NCBI RefSeq assembly: GCF_028283685.1
Contig: NZ_JAPWKF010000005.1
Location: forward strand, 248,001-312,000
Reading direction: 5' to 3'
DNA from: Edaphobacter sp.
GTDB lineage: Bacteria; Acidobacteriota; Terriglobia; Terriglobales; Acidobacteriaceae
DNA: 64,000 bases
The position numbers and the translations under genes were made by a program. Shown in pieces: positions 56,536 to 64,000 of the stretch. The notes beneath the pieces are model-generated. The model worked only from the letters and a program-made list of their open reading frames with translations. It ran no database searches and had not been told where the DNA came from. Numbering within the stretch: the first letter of the stretch is position 1; the number at the start of each line of letters is the position of its first letter.

Positions 56536-58095
56536 ATGAGCCTTACCCGTCGTGTTTTTCTTCAGCGCATCGCTCAGCTTGGCGGATACTCCGCCGCGTA
56601 TTCGACGATGCATGCCCTTGGATTGATTCCACAGACCGGTTTCTCGGAGCTGCCCGATCTTCCGGCTGACTTTGGGCGCGGCAAGAAGGTCGTGATTCTT
56701 GGAGCGGGGATCGCCGGTCTGGTGTCGGCATACGAGCTGCGCAAGGCAGGGTTTACGGTGACGGTGCTGGAGGCGCGGAATCGTCCCGGCGGACGGTCGT
56801 GGTCGGTGCGCAAGGGCACGGTGGTGGAGTTCACCGACGGCACGAAGCAGGAGTGTACGTGGGAGGACGGCCACTATCTGAATGCTGGCCCGGCGCGCAT
56901 TCCTTCGCACCATACGCACCTGCTGGACTACTGCCATGAGCTTGGCGTGCCGCTGGAGGTGGAGATCAACTTCTCGCGCTCGGCGCTGATGCAGGCGGAT
57001 ACGCTGAACGGCGGCAAGGCGGTGGAGGAGCGGCAGGTGGTGCACGACTCGCGCGGCTACATCGCGGAGCTGCTGTCGAAGGCGGTGAGTCAGCATGCGC
57101 TCGACCAGGAACTGTCAAAAGAGGACGCTTCGCACCTGCTGGACTTTCTTGCTGAGTTCGGCGACCTGAGTTCGGCGGGCAAGTACAGCGGCTCGATGCG
57201 GGCGGGCTTTGTGACGCCGCGCGGCGCAGGGCCGGAGCAGATGAAGGTGCATGAGCCGCTGAAGTTCTCTGAGCTGCTGGCGGCGGATCTGTCGAAGGGC
57301 GAGTTCTACGAGGACCAGATCGACTGGCAGGCCACGATGTTTCAGCCGGTGGGCGGCATGGACCGCATCGGCTACGGCTTCGCCAAGGTGGTGGGGGATC
57401 TGATCACGTATGAAGCGCCGGTGACGGAGATCGAGACGGGCGCGGGTTCGGTGACGGTGCACTACACGAAGGGCGGCAAGGCGCAGACGGTGACGGCGGA
57501 CTGGTGCATCTGCACGATGCCGATCTCGGTGCTGGCGAAGACGAAGAATAACTTTACGGCTGCGACGCAGAAGGCCTTCACCGGAATGCCGATGACGGCG
57601 AACTACAAGGTTGCGTGGGAGTCGCCACGCTTCTGGGAGAAGGAGAACCGCATCTACGGCGGCATCAGCTTTCCGAAGCAGGTGGTGGACCTGGTGTGGT
57701 ATCCGTCGGACAAGCTGTTTTCACCGACAGGCATCCTTATCGGCGGCTTCAACGTGGAGACGGACGACAAGGGAAATCCGAATGCGTTCGGCAGGCTCTC
57801 CACGGCAGAGAAGCTGGCGGCCTCGAAGCAGGCGATCGACAAGCTGCATCCGGGCAAGTCGTCGCTGCTGACGAAGCCGATCTACGTGAGCTGGCAGAAG
57901 ATTCCGTACTCGCTGGGCTGCTATGCGAACAATCACCTGGAGTCGAGCGAGCCGGCGTATACGCAGCTGGACAACATGGAAGGCCGCACGATCTTTGCCG
58001 GAGATTATCTATCGCACCTGGTGGGCTGGCAGGAGGGCGCGACGCTCTCGGCGCATCGCGCGATCAAGCGCATGGCGCAGATGATGAAGGGTTAG
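56536..58095 (+). CDS. Tat-exported flavin amine oxidase
   Basis: FAD-dependent oxidase of the monoamine/L-amino-acid oxidase family, 519 residues. A twin-arginine signal (TRRVFLQ) is at residues 4-10. The FAD dinucleotide fold VVILGAGIAGLVSAYELR and the GG motif RPGGRSWSVR follow, and the C-terminal FAD contact is in IFAGDYLSHLVGWQEGA. Export of a folded flavoprotein explains the Tat signal. Substrate unknown; amino acids or amines are likely. It is convergent with dus, seven bases apart. Confidence 0.87.
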   Translation: MSLTRRVFLQRIAQLGGYSAAYSTMHALGLIPQTGFSELPDLPADFGRGKKVVILGAGIAGLVSAYELRKAGFTVTVLEARNRPGGRSWSVRKGTVVEFTDGTKQECTWEDGHYLNAGPARIPSHHTHLLDYCHELGVPLEVEINFSRSALMQADTLNGGKAVEERQVVHDSRGYIAELLSKAVSQHALDQELSKEDASHLLDFLAEFGDLSSAGKYSGSMRAGFVTPRGAGPEQMKVHEPLKFSELLAADLSKGEFYEDQIDWQATMFQPVGGMDRIGYGFAKVVGDLITYEAPVTEIETGAGSVTVHYTKGGKAQTVTADWCICTMPISVLAKTKNNFTAATQKAFTGMPMTANYKVAWESPRFWEKENRIYGGISFPKQVVDLVWYPSDKLFSPTGILIGGFNVETDDKGNPNAFGRLSTAEKLAASKQAIDKLHPGKSSLLTKPIYVSWQKIPYSLGCYANNHLESSEPAYTQLDNMEGRTIFAGDYLSHLVGWQEGATLSAHRAIKRMAQMMKG

Positions 58096-58101
58096 GGAGA
58101 G

Positions 58102-59458
58102 CTAGTCGCAGTAGGCGGCTTCGGTGAGCAGGGTGGCGTCGTCGTGGATGAGCTCTGGTGCGTCTTCGCTGGCGCTGTTCTGGCGCGACTCGAAGAACTG
58201 CTCGACGGCGGCGATGACGTCATTGCCCTTTTTGGACTCGAAGATCTGCTTGCGCAGGCCTCCTCCGCCGGGGACGCCGTGGGTGAACCATGCGGCGAAC
58301 TGCTTCATCTTGCCGACGGCGTCGCGGTGGCGCTTGTCGCGGGCGATCTGTCCGGCGGCGATGATGGCCTCGGCGCGGGCTGCTTCGGCTGCCTCTTCGA
58401 TGGCGATCTCGTCGACCAGCATCTGGAAGTAGGTGCGGATCATGCGGTAGCGGTCGGCGTCGGTGGGGTGGTCGTAGGTGCCGACGCCGGTGGCCTCCTT
58501 GGAGGCGGTATATTGCGCGATCTGGCGGAAGATCCAGGGATTGGAGGGTGCGGTGCGGCCGATCATGACGGCGTCGCAGCCGGTCTTTTCGACCATGGAG
58601 GCGGCGTCTTCGGGGGTGCGGATGTCGCCGTTGCCGATGACCGGGATCTTCACGGCATCCTTGACTGCGGCGATAAACTCCCAGCGGGCCTGGCCGGTGT
58701 AGCCGTCTTCGCGGGTGCGGGCGTGAAGGGCGCAGGCGTTGAGGCCACAGTCCTCCGCCATCTTCGCGAGCTCGACGCAGACGATGTGGTGGTCGTTCCA
58801 GCCCATGCGGAATTTGACGGTGAAGGGGATGGAGACGGCGCTGCGGATGGCCTTGAAGATGCGCTCGATCTGCGGCAGGTCCTTGAGCAGGCCGGAGCCG
58901 CCGTTGCAGGCGACGACGCGCTTGGCGGGGCAGCCGAGGTTAAGATCGACGAGGTCGAAGCCGGCGTCCTGGCACGATACGCGCGGAGTCGGCGAGGGTC
59001 TCGGGGTTGGAGCCGAAGAGCTGCGCGGAGATGGGATGCTCGTCGTCGTAGTAGGTGAGGTAGCGCTTGCGCTTGGTCTCGCGCATGCGGCTGAGGCCGT
59101 CGGCCGAGGTGAACTCGGTCATGATGAGGCCGCAGCCGGACTGCTGGTTCGATGTTTCATGCTCGACATTGGTGGCGTCGGAGGTAAACCGCAGGTCCTT
59201 CGACTCCGCTCCTTCGTCGCTTCGCTCAGGAGGACACTCCTGTGGGGAAGATGAGATGGTCGTGAAGGCGCTGGCGTTCTTGATGAAGCGGCGAAAGACC
59301 GTGTCGGTGACACCGGCCATGGGCGCGAGCACGGTGGCGGGCGCGATGGTGACGTTGCCGACGGTGAAGCTGGCGGGCACGCGGGCTTCGGCGGGCATGG
59401 CGTGCTCGACGGGGTCGTCCCACTTCTTCTGCTCGAGGGTGTAGCGCTTCTTGGTCAC
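58102..59458 (-). pseudogene. dus: tRNA-dihydrouridine synthase, frameshifted and with an internal insert
   Basis: FMN enzyme that reduces uridine in tRNA D-loops. Two frames together make one Dus: the N-part has LAPMAGVTDTVFRRFIKN, GCGLIMTEFTSADGLSRM and SAQLFGSNPETLADSARI. The C-part has QDAGFDLVDLNLGCPAKRVV with the catalytic Cys, CNGGSGLLKD and VKFRMGWND. They join at about 58975: one extra G (minus strand) after the ATC of SARI shifts the frame to a TAA at 58940. About 39 extra codons also sit at 59138-59254. Start GTG 59458 (MTKKRYTLEQ) is likely; ATG 59398 is possible. It may be a true pseudogene or an assembly error. Confidence 0.85.
59138..59254 (-). repeat. Repeat-like in-frame insert within dus
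   Basis: About 117 bases interrupt the conserved run FTTI...GCGLIMTEF of Dus without breaking the frame. They encode a charged stretch (PQECPPERSDEGAESKDLR) with no place in the family. The plus-strand sequence CTTCGACTCCGCTCC then TTCGTCGCTTCGCTCAGGA resembles the dispersed intergenic tract at 37.4 kb. Confidence 0.6.
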
Positions 59459-59503
59459 GGTCTTCAGTATCTCAGGGTGTGGCGGAATTTTTTGCAAGGG
59501 AAA

Positions 59504-59528
59504 GGGCCTTCGCGGTTGGCGAAGGCCC
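59504..59528 (-). terminator. Terminator after rpmE
   Basis: GGGCCTTCGC pairs perfectly with GCGAAGGCCC around a five-base loop; on the minus strand CTTTCCCTT follows. It lies 24 bases past the rpmE stop and before dus. Confidence 0.75.
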
Positions 59529-59551
59529 CTCTCTGTGATGCGATGTACTGC

Positions 59552-59782
59552 TTACTTCGTGGCTGCCTTGCCGGCATCGGACTGGGCGAACTTGCGACGG
59601 AAACGCTCGACGCGTCCGGCGGTGTCGATCAGCTTCTGCTTGCCGGTAAAGAACGGGTGGCAGGCGGAGCAGATTTCGAGGACGATGTCGCCCTTGTGCG
59701 TGGAGCGGGTCTCAAAGTGAGTACCGCAGGCGCACTTGACGGTGATGGTCTCGTACTTCGGGTGAATTCCTTGCTTTGGCAT
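59552..59782 (-). CDS. rpmE: 50S ribosomal protein L31 (zinc-binding type)
   Basis: A 76-residue ribosomal protein, with the zinc-ribbon cysteines C17, C19, C38 and C41 intact (C+ form) and the hallmark [15 protein letters not shown] precedes the ATG at 59782; the frame is open 48 codons upstream but those are not L31. In the 251-base gap upstream a TGCTAAAAT on the minus strand at about 59938-59946 may be an extended -10 box; the -35 is not clear. Confidence 0.95.
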   Translation of the reverse strand: MPKQGIHPKYETITVKCACGTHFETRSTHKGDIVLEICSACHPFFTGKQKLIDTAGRVERFRRKFAQSDAGKAATK

Positions 59783-60033
59783 AACGATCCTTCCGCCGGA
59801 TGCTCTTTGCCCCGGCGCATGAGATTGGCTTTTTCGGTTTCGCGGATCGCTTGCAACGGTCGTGGTCACGTCACATCGATGAGCCTGTCGCGATGCCGGG
59901 CCCGGTTCAGTGACCTGAAGGGGCAAGCACTTGCTTTATTTTAGCATTTTCCACCGCGTTTCGCACAGCCTTCCACGCTGCGTGGGGGAGGCCGTTAGCT
60001 GCGATACTGGAAGGCGGAAGAGAGGTTTCTGGC

Positions 60034-60795
60034 ATGGCGGCGGAGGTCTGCACAATCTGTGAGGGAGCGGGTCTTCGCATCGTGGAGCGCGATGGCCGGC
60101 AGGTGGCCGAGGACTGTGTCTGCCGTGTGGCGGAGCGTGCGGCCCGGAGGTTGAGGCGCGCCGCGGTGCCCAAACGCTATGAGCACTGCACGCTGGAGAG
60201 CTATGACACAGGCTTTCCCTCGTCGCACAAGTCGCAGGGGGCGGCGCTGATCCGGGCGCGTAAGTTCGTGGAAAGCTTCCCGTTAGAGACCGACGGCACG
60301 GGTCTGCTGCTGACCGGTTCGATCGGGGTGGGGAAGACGCACCTGGCCATCGGCATTCTGAACGCCCTGGTGGTGGATCGCGGGGCGACAGGGCTGTTCT
60401 TCGACTATCGCGACCTGCTGAAGCAGGTGCAGAACAGCTACAGCCCGAACACGCGCGAGACGGAGATGGACATCCTGCGGCCGGTCTTTGACGCCGAGGT
60501 GCTGGTGCTGGACGAGCTTGGTGCTTCGAAGCCAACCGACTGGGTTTGGGATACGGTGGCGCACATTCTGAACACGCGCTACAACGACCGCCGGACGACG
60601 ATTATCACGACGAACTACCCGAACCTGCCTCCGCTGGGCGGCATTGGGTCGGATGGGGCGGGACGGCTGCGCGAGGAGACGCTGGGCGACCGGATCGGCG
60701 AACGCATGCGGTCGCGTCTGCAGGAGATGTGCGTGGTGATGGAGATGCAGGGCGAGGACTTCCGCCAGAAGGTAAAGCGGGCGAGCTTCGCCTGA
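60034..60795 (+). CDS. DnaC/IstB-like AAA+ ATPase with N-terminal zinc-type cysteines
   Basis: A 253-residue ATPase similar to helicase loaders DnaC/DnaI. Walker A is GSIGVGKT (residues 95-102), Walker B VLVLDELG, sensor-1 ITTNYP and an Arg finger region in RIGERMRSRL. The N-terminus has C6-x2-C9 and C28-x-C30, likely a zinc site as in DnaI. No transposase is adjacent, so a helicase-loader role is more likely than IstB. It stands alone. Confidence 0.83.
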   Translation: MAAEVCTICEGAGLRIVERDGRQVAEDCVCRVAERAARRLRRAAVPKRYEHCTLESYDTGFPSSHKSQGAALIRARKFVESFPLETDGTGLLLTGSIGVGKTHLAIGILNALVVDRGATGLFFDYRDLLKQVQNSYSPNTRETEMDILRPVFDAEVLVLDELGASKPTDWVWDTVAHILNTRYNDRRTTIITTNYPNLPPLGGIGSDGAGRLREETLGDRIGERMRSRLQEMCVVMEMQGEDFRQKVKRASFA

Positions 60796-60825
60796 GAGCT
60801 TCTCTGGGCGGAGAAGCCCGGTCGA

Positions 60826-61005
60826 TTAGAGGAACGTGGCGATCATGGCCAGGCCTGCCGTGACGGCGACGATGCGGTAGGCGTAGTCGTAGATCGGCGA
60901 GGGCGCCGCGGTGAGCGGCTGCGTAGGCTCGAAGCCGTCGAGAGGTGCAATCGCGGCGGTGGAGTGATGCGGCAAATCGGTTCGGGCACCGATCGGGGGA
61001 GTCAT
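60826..61005 (-). CDS. Small membrane protein of 59 residues
   Basis: A short gene on the minus strand: MTPPIGARTDLPHHS, a Pro/Ala-rich middle (GFEPTQPLTAAPSPIYD) and a C-terminal hydrophobic helix (YRIVAVTAGLAMIATFL). GAGGA stands 6 bases before the ATG, a good ribosome-binding site. It is convergent with the DnaC-like gene; a 7-bp hairpin (GCTTCTC/GAGAAGC, 60798-60817) lies between. No function known. Confidence 0.6.
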   Translation of the reverse strand: MTPPIGARTDLPHHSTAAIAPLDGFEPTQPLTAAPSPIYDYAYRIVAVTAGLAMIATFL

Positions 61006-61170
61006 TGCGGTCCTCGCTAACGTACTTGTCTTGCTTAACGTGATTCTGAGGCAGAAAGTTCTTCGTCGAAGATGAAAAATCTGCGAAGTTCCGTGGAGTG
61101 AAGCTTTACCAGTACCGATTCAGATGTTGGAAACGCTGGTTCGGGTGCACGGAGTATAGAATTCTGGCCT

Positions 61171-61731
61171 ATGAGCGCAAGTGAGAACAGCCCGGAAGGG
61201 ACGCCCGGATCGCCGTATCAGAAGCCTTCGGTCTTTACCCCGCAGCAGGAGAAGCCGCCAGGGATGCCGATGGCGGTGTGGCTGGTGGCGGGAGCGGTGG
61301 TGCTGGTGCTGCTGGGCATCCTGATCGTCGCCGGACATAAGAAGACGGAGGAGTCGAAGGGAGTGCAGCCGTCGGCGGCTTATGCGGCGAGCCTGCCGCT
61401 GTCGAAGCTGGCGATGAGCGAGTCGACCAGCCTTTCGGGCGGAAAGTCGACGTTTATCGATGGGGTGGTCAGCAATACGGGCAGCTCGACGGTGACGGGC
61501 ATAACGGTGCAGGTGCTCTTCAAGAACGATGAACAGATGCCTCCGCAGGTGGAGACGGTTCCGCTGATGCTGATCCGGACGCGGGAGCCTTACGTGGATA
61601 CGCAGACCGTGGCCGCGACTTCGGTCAGGCCGGGGGAAGAGCGCGAGTTCCGGCTGATCTTCGAGTCGATTCCGTCGAACTGGAATATGCAGATGCCCGA
61701 AGTACACGTCATTCGGGTGGAGACGAAGTAA
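61171..61731 (+). CDS. Membrane-anchored DUF2393/FxLYD-like protein
   Basis: A 186-residue protein with a Pro-rich cytoplasmic head, one membrane helix (about 32-54, VWLVAGAVVLVLLGILIVAGH) and a beta-sandwich-like outer domain (FIDGVVSNTGSSTVTGITVQVLF). This is the plan of DUF2393/FxLYD proteins of unknown role. A TATAGA at 61155-61160 may be a -10 box very close to the ATG, but no -35 at a normal distance is seen. Confidence 0.72.
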   Translation: MSASENSPEGTPGSPYQKPSVFTPQQEKPPGMPMAVWLVAGAVVLVLLGILIVAGHKKTEESKGVQPSAAYAASLPLSKLAMSESTSLSGGKSTFIDGVVSNTGSSTVTGITVQVLFKNDEQMPPQVETVPLMLIRTREPYVDTQTVAATSVRPGEEREFRLIFESIPSNWNMQMPEVHVIRVETK

Positions 61732-62038
61732 CCTATGTCCGCCGGGTGACATGCTGCGGCAGGCGCCCGAGGCTAAAGCCTTCAGGGAAAGAAGATACGG
61801 GGAGGCGCCGAGGGTGCCTCCCCGTATCTTTGCCCGGGTAGTAATAGTTACTCGCAGGCTGGAAGAAATTGCTGAAGCGGAAAGATCTTCGGGGTGGTGG
61901 CCGTTCGTGGATTGCTCAGGTAAAGCGTTCTTTATCAGCACGATATAGATTTTTACGAGTTTGGCATGGCAGATGCTCTATAGATTGGCATACAGACGCC
62001 TGATACGGCAGACGTCTGGTGACGAGGAGCATAAAAAC
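61732..62038. promoter_or_regulatory. Intergenic region with long hairpin
   Basis: This 307-base gap has a perfect 15-bp stem at 61792-61806 / 61816-61830 (AAGATACGGGGAGGC with GCCTCCCCGTATCTT), probably a terminator for the upstream gene though the T-run is only three. Just before it is GAGGCTAAAGCCTTC, a small hairpin of the 'GGCTAAAGCC' type that I recall as a dispersed sequence in acidobacterial genomes. The promoter of the OmpA-like gene should lie in the last 100 bases. Confidence 0.6.
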
Positions 62039-62938
62039 ATGACAAAACCCGGCTATATGTTTGGTCTCTCTGTTGTAGTACTCGGCACCACCATGGGAAT
62101 GAGCGCTTTGGCACAGTCGGCAACCCAGTCGACACCGGCACCGGCTCCGGCCCCCAATAACATGAGCGTGGACGACAACTCCACCTATGCCACGGGCAAG
62201 CCGCTGGAAACTCAGTCCAAGGAAGGTTTCTGGGGCCATATGAACCCCCTGGCCCGTAAGAAGTGGGTTCACAGGCAGGTTGATCCGGTAAAGGATCGTG
62301 TAAACGAACTGGATCAGCTGCAGTCGAAGAACGCAAACGATATTCGTGACGTGGACACCCGCGCAACGGCAGGCATCAACAAGGCGCAGAGCGCGGCTGA
62401 TCTTGCAGACCAGCACGCCGCGGACGCTTCGAATCGTGCCAACACCGCGCAGACCACGGCCACCACGGCCAGCAACCGCGCTACCTCGCTGAACACGACG
62501 GTGACAAACCTGGATCAGTACCAGGAAGTCACATCCTCTGCTGTTCCTTTCGTTTCGGGACGCACGAGCCTGGGCCCGAAGGCCAAGGCTGAGCTGGACG
62601 ATGTGGCGACGAAGCTGGCCAACGAGAAGGGATACATCATCGAGGTGCAGGCCTACAGCCGTTCCGGTGTAGCAACGTCGCAGGCGATGGCGGATGCCGT
62701 TACCCGCTACCTCGTCACCGAGCACCAGGTTCCGGTCTATCGCATCTACAAGTCGGGACTGGGCAAGAATACGACGAAGCCAGCTGACGGCGAAGTTGCT
62801 GTGACCAACGGCGTTCGCGTAACGCTTTTGCATAACAGCCTGGCAACTATGGATTCGTCCTCGGCGTCTAATGCAGTGCCGGCCCAGCCTCAAGCATCAC
62901 ACTCGGGAGTCAGTGCTCCCCCCGAGGCAAACCAGTAA
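62039..62938 (+). CDS. OmpA-like outer-membrane/periplasmic protein with coiled coil
   Basis: A 299-residue exported protein: signal peptide ending ALAQ, a Pro-rich linker, a heptad-rich Ala/Thr/Asp coiled coil (about 75-165, ADLADQHAADASNRANTAQT) like Lpp-type helices, and an OmpA-like C-terminal domain (about 168-265, FVSGRTSLGPKAKAELDDVA). The usual peptidoglycan-binding Asp (GHTD) and Arg (SxxRA) are not conserved: these read AYSR and SQAMADA. GAGGAG lies 10 bases before ATG 62039; the frame is open 26 codons earlier. Confidence 0.7.
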   Translation: MTKPGYMFGLSVVVLGTTMGMSALAQSATQSTPAPAPAPNNMSVDDNSTYATGKPLETQSKEGFWGHMNPLARKKWVHRQVDPVKDRVNELDQLQSKNANDIRDVDTRATAGINKAQSAADLADQHAADASNRANTAQTTATTASNRATSLNTTVTNLDQYQEVTSSAVPFVSGRTSLGPKAKAELDDVATKLANEKGYIIEVQAYSRSGVATSQAMADAVTRYLVTEHQVPVYRIYKSGLGKNTTKPADGEVAVTNGVRVTLLHNSLATMDSSSASNAVPAQPQASHSGVSAPPEANQ

Positions 62939-62957
62939 CTGGTAGGCCCTCCCCCCA

Positions 62958-62990
62958 GGGCGGCATCGCTCCTTGCGAGTCATGCCGCCC
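62958..62990 (+). promoter_or_regulatory. GC-rich hairpin after the OmpA-like gene
   Basis: GGGCGGCAT pairs with ATGCCGCCC around a 15-base loop, 20 bases after the stop. No T-run follows; it may protect the 3' end of the transcript. Confidence 0.5.
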
Positions 62991-63071
62991 GAAAGTTCTC
63001 AAGTTTGCTGGGCAGCGACATAGATCGTTCCCGCAAAAGACTCTCCTAACCAGAGAGAACCAAGGCAGATT

Positions 63072-63100
63072 GGCCCCTCTAGCGAGGGGCCGTTTTTTTT
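63072..63100 (+). terminator. Intrinsic terminator between OmpA-like gene and kdsA
   Basis: GGCCCCTC pairs with GAGGGGCC around TAGC, then G and eight T on the plus strand. It serves the OmpA-like gene; kdsA converges from the other side. Confidence 0.92.
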
Positions 63101-63162
63101 GCTTGATGACTTTCGGCGGGAAAGACTGTCTGGCGAACTCGGGCCCAGAGTGAAATCGAGGA

Positions 63163-64000
63163 TCAGAGCGGGCTGGCCTCGCCTTTGACGGCCTCGTGGA
63201 TGGCGAGCAGGGTTTCGAGAACATGACGCAGGTGGTTGAGGTGCAGGGCGTTGGCGCCGTCGGATTTGGCGTGCTGCGGATCGTCGTGGACCTCGAGGAA
63301 GACGCCGTCGACGCCTGCCGCCACGGCGGCGCGGGCGAGTGTGGGAATGAACTCGGGCTGACCGCCGGAGACGCCATTGGCAGCGGAGGGGGTCTGCACG
63401 GAGTGCGTGCCATCGAAGACGACGGGGGCGAAGCTGCGCATGATGGGCAGCGAGCGCATGTCGACGACGAGATTGTTGTAGCCGAAGCTGGCTCCGCGCT
63501 CGGTGAGCGAGACGCGGCTGCAGCCGGAGTCGCGCACCTTTTCGACGGCGTGGCGCATATCGGCGGGGGCGACGAACTGACCTTTTTTGATATTGATGGC
63601 GCAACCGTGCTTTTCGGCGGCCTCGGCGGCGGCGATGAGGAGGTCGGTCTGGCGGCAGAGGAAGGCGGGGATCTGCATCACGTCGACCGATTCCGCGACG
63701 CGGGCGCAGTCCTCGGCGGTGTGGACGTCGGTGAGGACGGGCAGGCCGGTGCTCTCGGCGATGGTGCGCAGGATGCGCGTGCCTTCGACGATGCCGGGGC
63801 CGCGGAAGCTGTGGATGGAGGTGCGGTTCGCCTTATCGTAGCTGGCCTTGAAGATATACGGGACGCCGAGGTCGGAGGTGATGCGCTGGATGGCGTCTGC
63901 CATGGAGCGGGCGTGCTGTTCGGACTCGATGACGCAGGGCCCGGCGATGAGAAAGAGGCGTCCGTGACCGACGGAGACCTGAGACGATTTGCCGATTTCA
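63163..64000 (-). CDS. kdsA: 3-deoxy-D-manno-octulosonate 8-phosphate synthase, N-terminus cut by window edge
   Basis: Joins phosphoenolpyruvate and arabinose 5-phosphate to make KDO-8-phosphate for lipopolysaccharide. Motifs: LIAGPCVIESE near the N-terminus, KASYDKANRTS, LTDVH, MQIPAFLCRQTDLL, INIKKGQF and DGTHSVQ. The frame continues past the ATG at 63903 to the window edge with family-like sequence, so the true start lies just outside. A Cys near the metal site (IAGPC) is present; whether it is the metal-dependent class needs the full sequence. It implies a KDO-containing outer membrane. Confidence 0.95.
   Translation of the reverse strand, partial: EIGKSSQVSVGHGRLFLIAGPCVIESEQHARSMADAIQRITSDLGVPYIFKASYDKANRTSIHSFRGPGIVEGTRILRTIAESTGLPVLTDVHTAEDCARVAESVDVMQIPAFLCRQTDLLIAAAEAAEKHGCAINIKKGQFVAPADMRHAVEKVRDSGCSRVSLTERGASFGYNNLVVDMRSLPIMRSFAPVVFDGTHSVQTPSAANGVSGGQPEFIPTLARAAVAAGVDGVFLEVHDDPQHAKSDGANALHLNHLRHVLETLLAIHEAVKGEASPL

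Noticed and set aside
60034..60795. IstB helper of an IS21-type transposon
   Set aside because: No IstA transposase or inverted repeats nearby; N-terminal cysteines fit DnaI/DnaC-like loaders better.

Overview
The window looks like chromosomal DNA of a soil or plant-litter Acidobacteriota, probably class Terriglobia (Granulicella, Edaphobacter or Terriglobus-like). This rests on high GC, a von Willebrand-type domain protein of the kind frequent in that phylum, secreted plant-polymer enzymes (CE15 glucuronoyl esterase, CE12 rhamnogalacturonan acetylesterase, GH15 glucoamylase), and intergenic repeat arrays that I recall from those genomes but could not check. No phage, IS element, CRISPR array, rRNA or tRNA gene was found. 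Most genes are core housekeeping genes, with scattered accessory genes.

Layout. 0-5 kb: typA, two secreted esterases, superoxide dismutase. 5-16 kb: one plus-strand block that turns glucan into glucose, then glucose into pentose phosphates and reducing power: GH15 glucoamylase, transketolase, rpiA, an SDR, short 6-phosphogluconate dehydrogenase, zwf, 6-phosphogluconolactonase, glucokinase. 16-22 kb: secreted M1 aminopeptidase, overlapping MFS transporter, beta-propeller lipoprotein. 22-30 kb: minus-strand operon nadC-birA-coaX-hypothetical-rlmD-comEC-small hypothetical. 30-41 kb: SnoaL-like protein, valS, two tandem membrane-anchored beta-solenoid paralogues, a long BamD-like protein, rpe, a truncated UvrC-like protein, tldE/pmbA. 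41-48.6 kb: proton antiporter, VWA protein, MFS exporter, CE12 esterase, diguanylate cyclase, two membrane proteins. 48.6-58 kb: a small ORF remnant, tldD, a histidine kinase next to a FosA-like gene, small enzymes, a protein with a NucS-like nuclease signature, a Tat-exported amine oxidase. 58-64 kb: a frameshifted dus gene with an inserted segment, rpmE, a DnaC-like ATPase, two small membrane proteins, an OmpA-like protein, and kdsA running off the right edge.

Items most worth a second look: (i) the uncharacterised 548-residue protein whose C-terminus carries D424-E438-K440, the NucS/EndoMS catalytic spacing; (ii) comEC, which appears to start at a CTG behind a perfect AGGAG, restoring a missing N-terminal membrane region; (iii) dus, which carries both an in-frame repeat-like insert and a single-base frameshift; (iv) the paired C-x-F-C beta-solenoid proteins; (v) the three-unit hairpin array upstream of pmbA. 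I found no clear multi-gene defence or mobile system. Start codons were revised from the longest open frames wherever ribosome-binding sites or family alignments argued for it.
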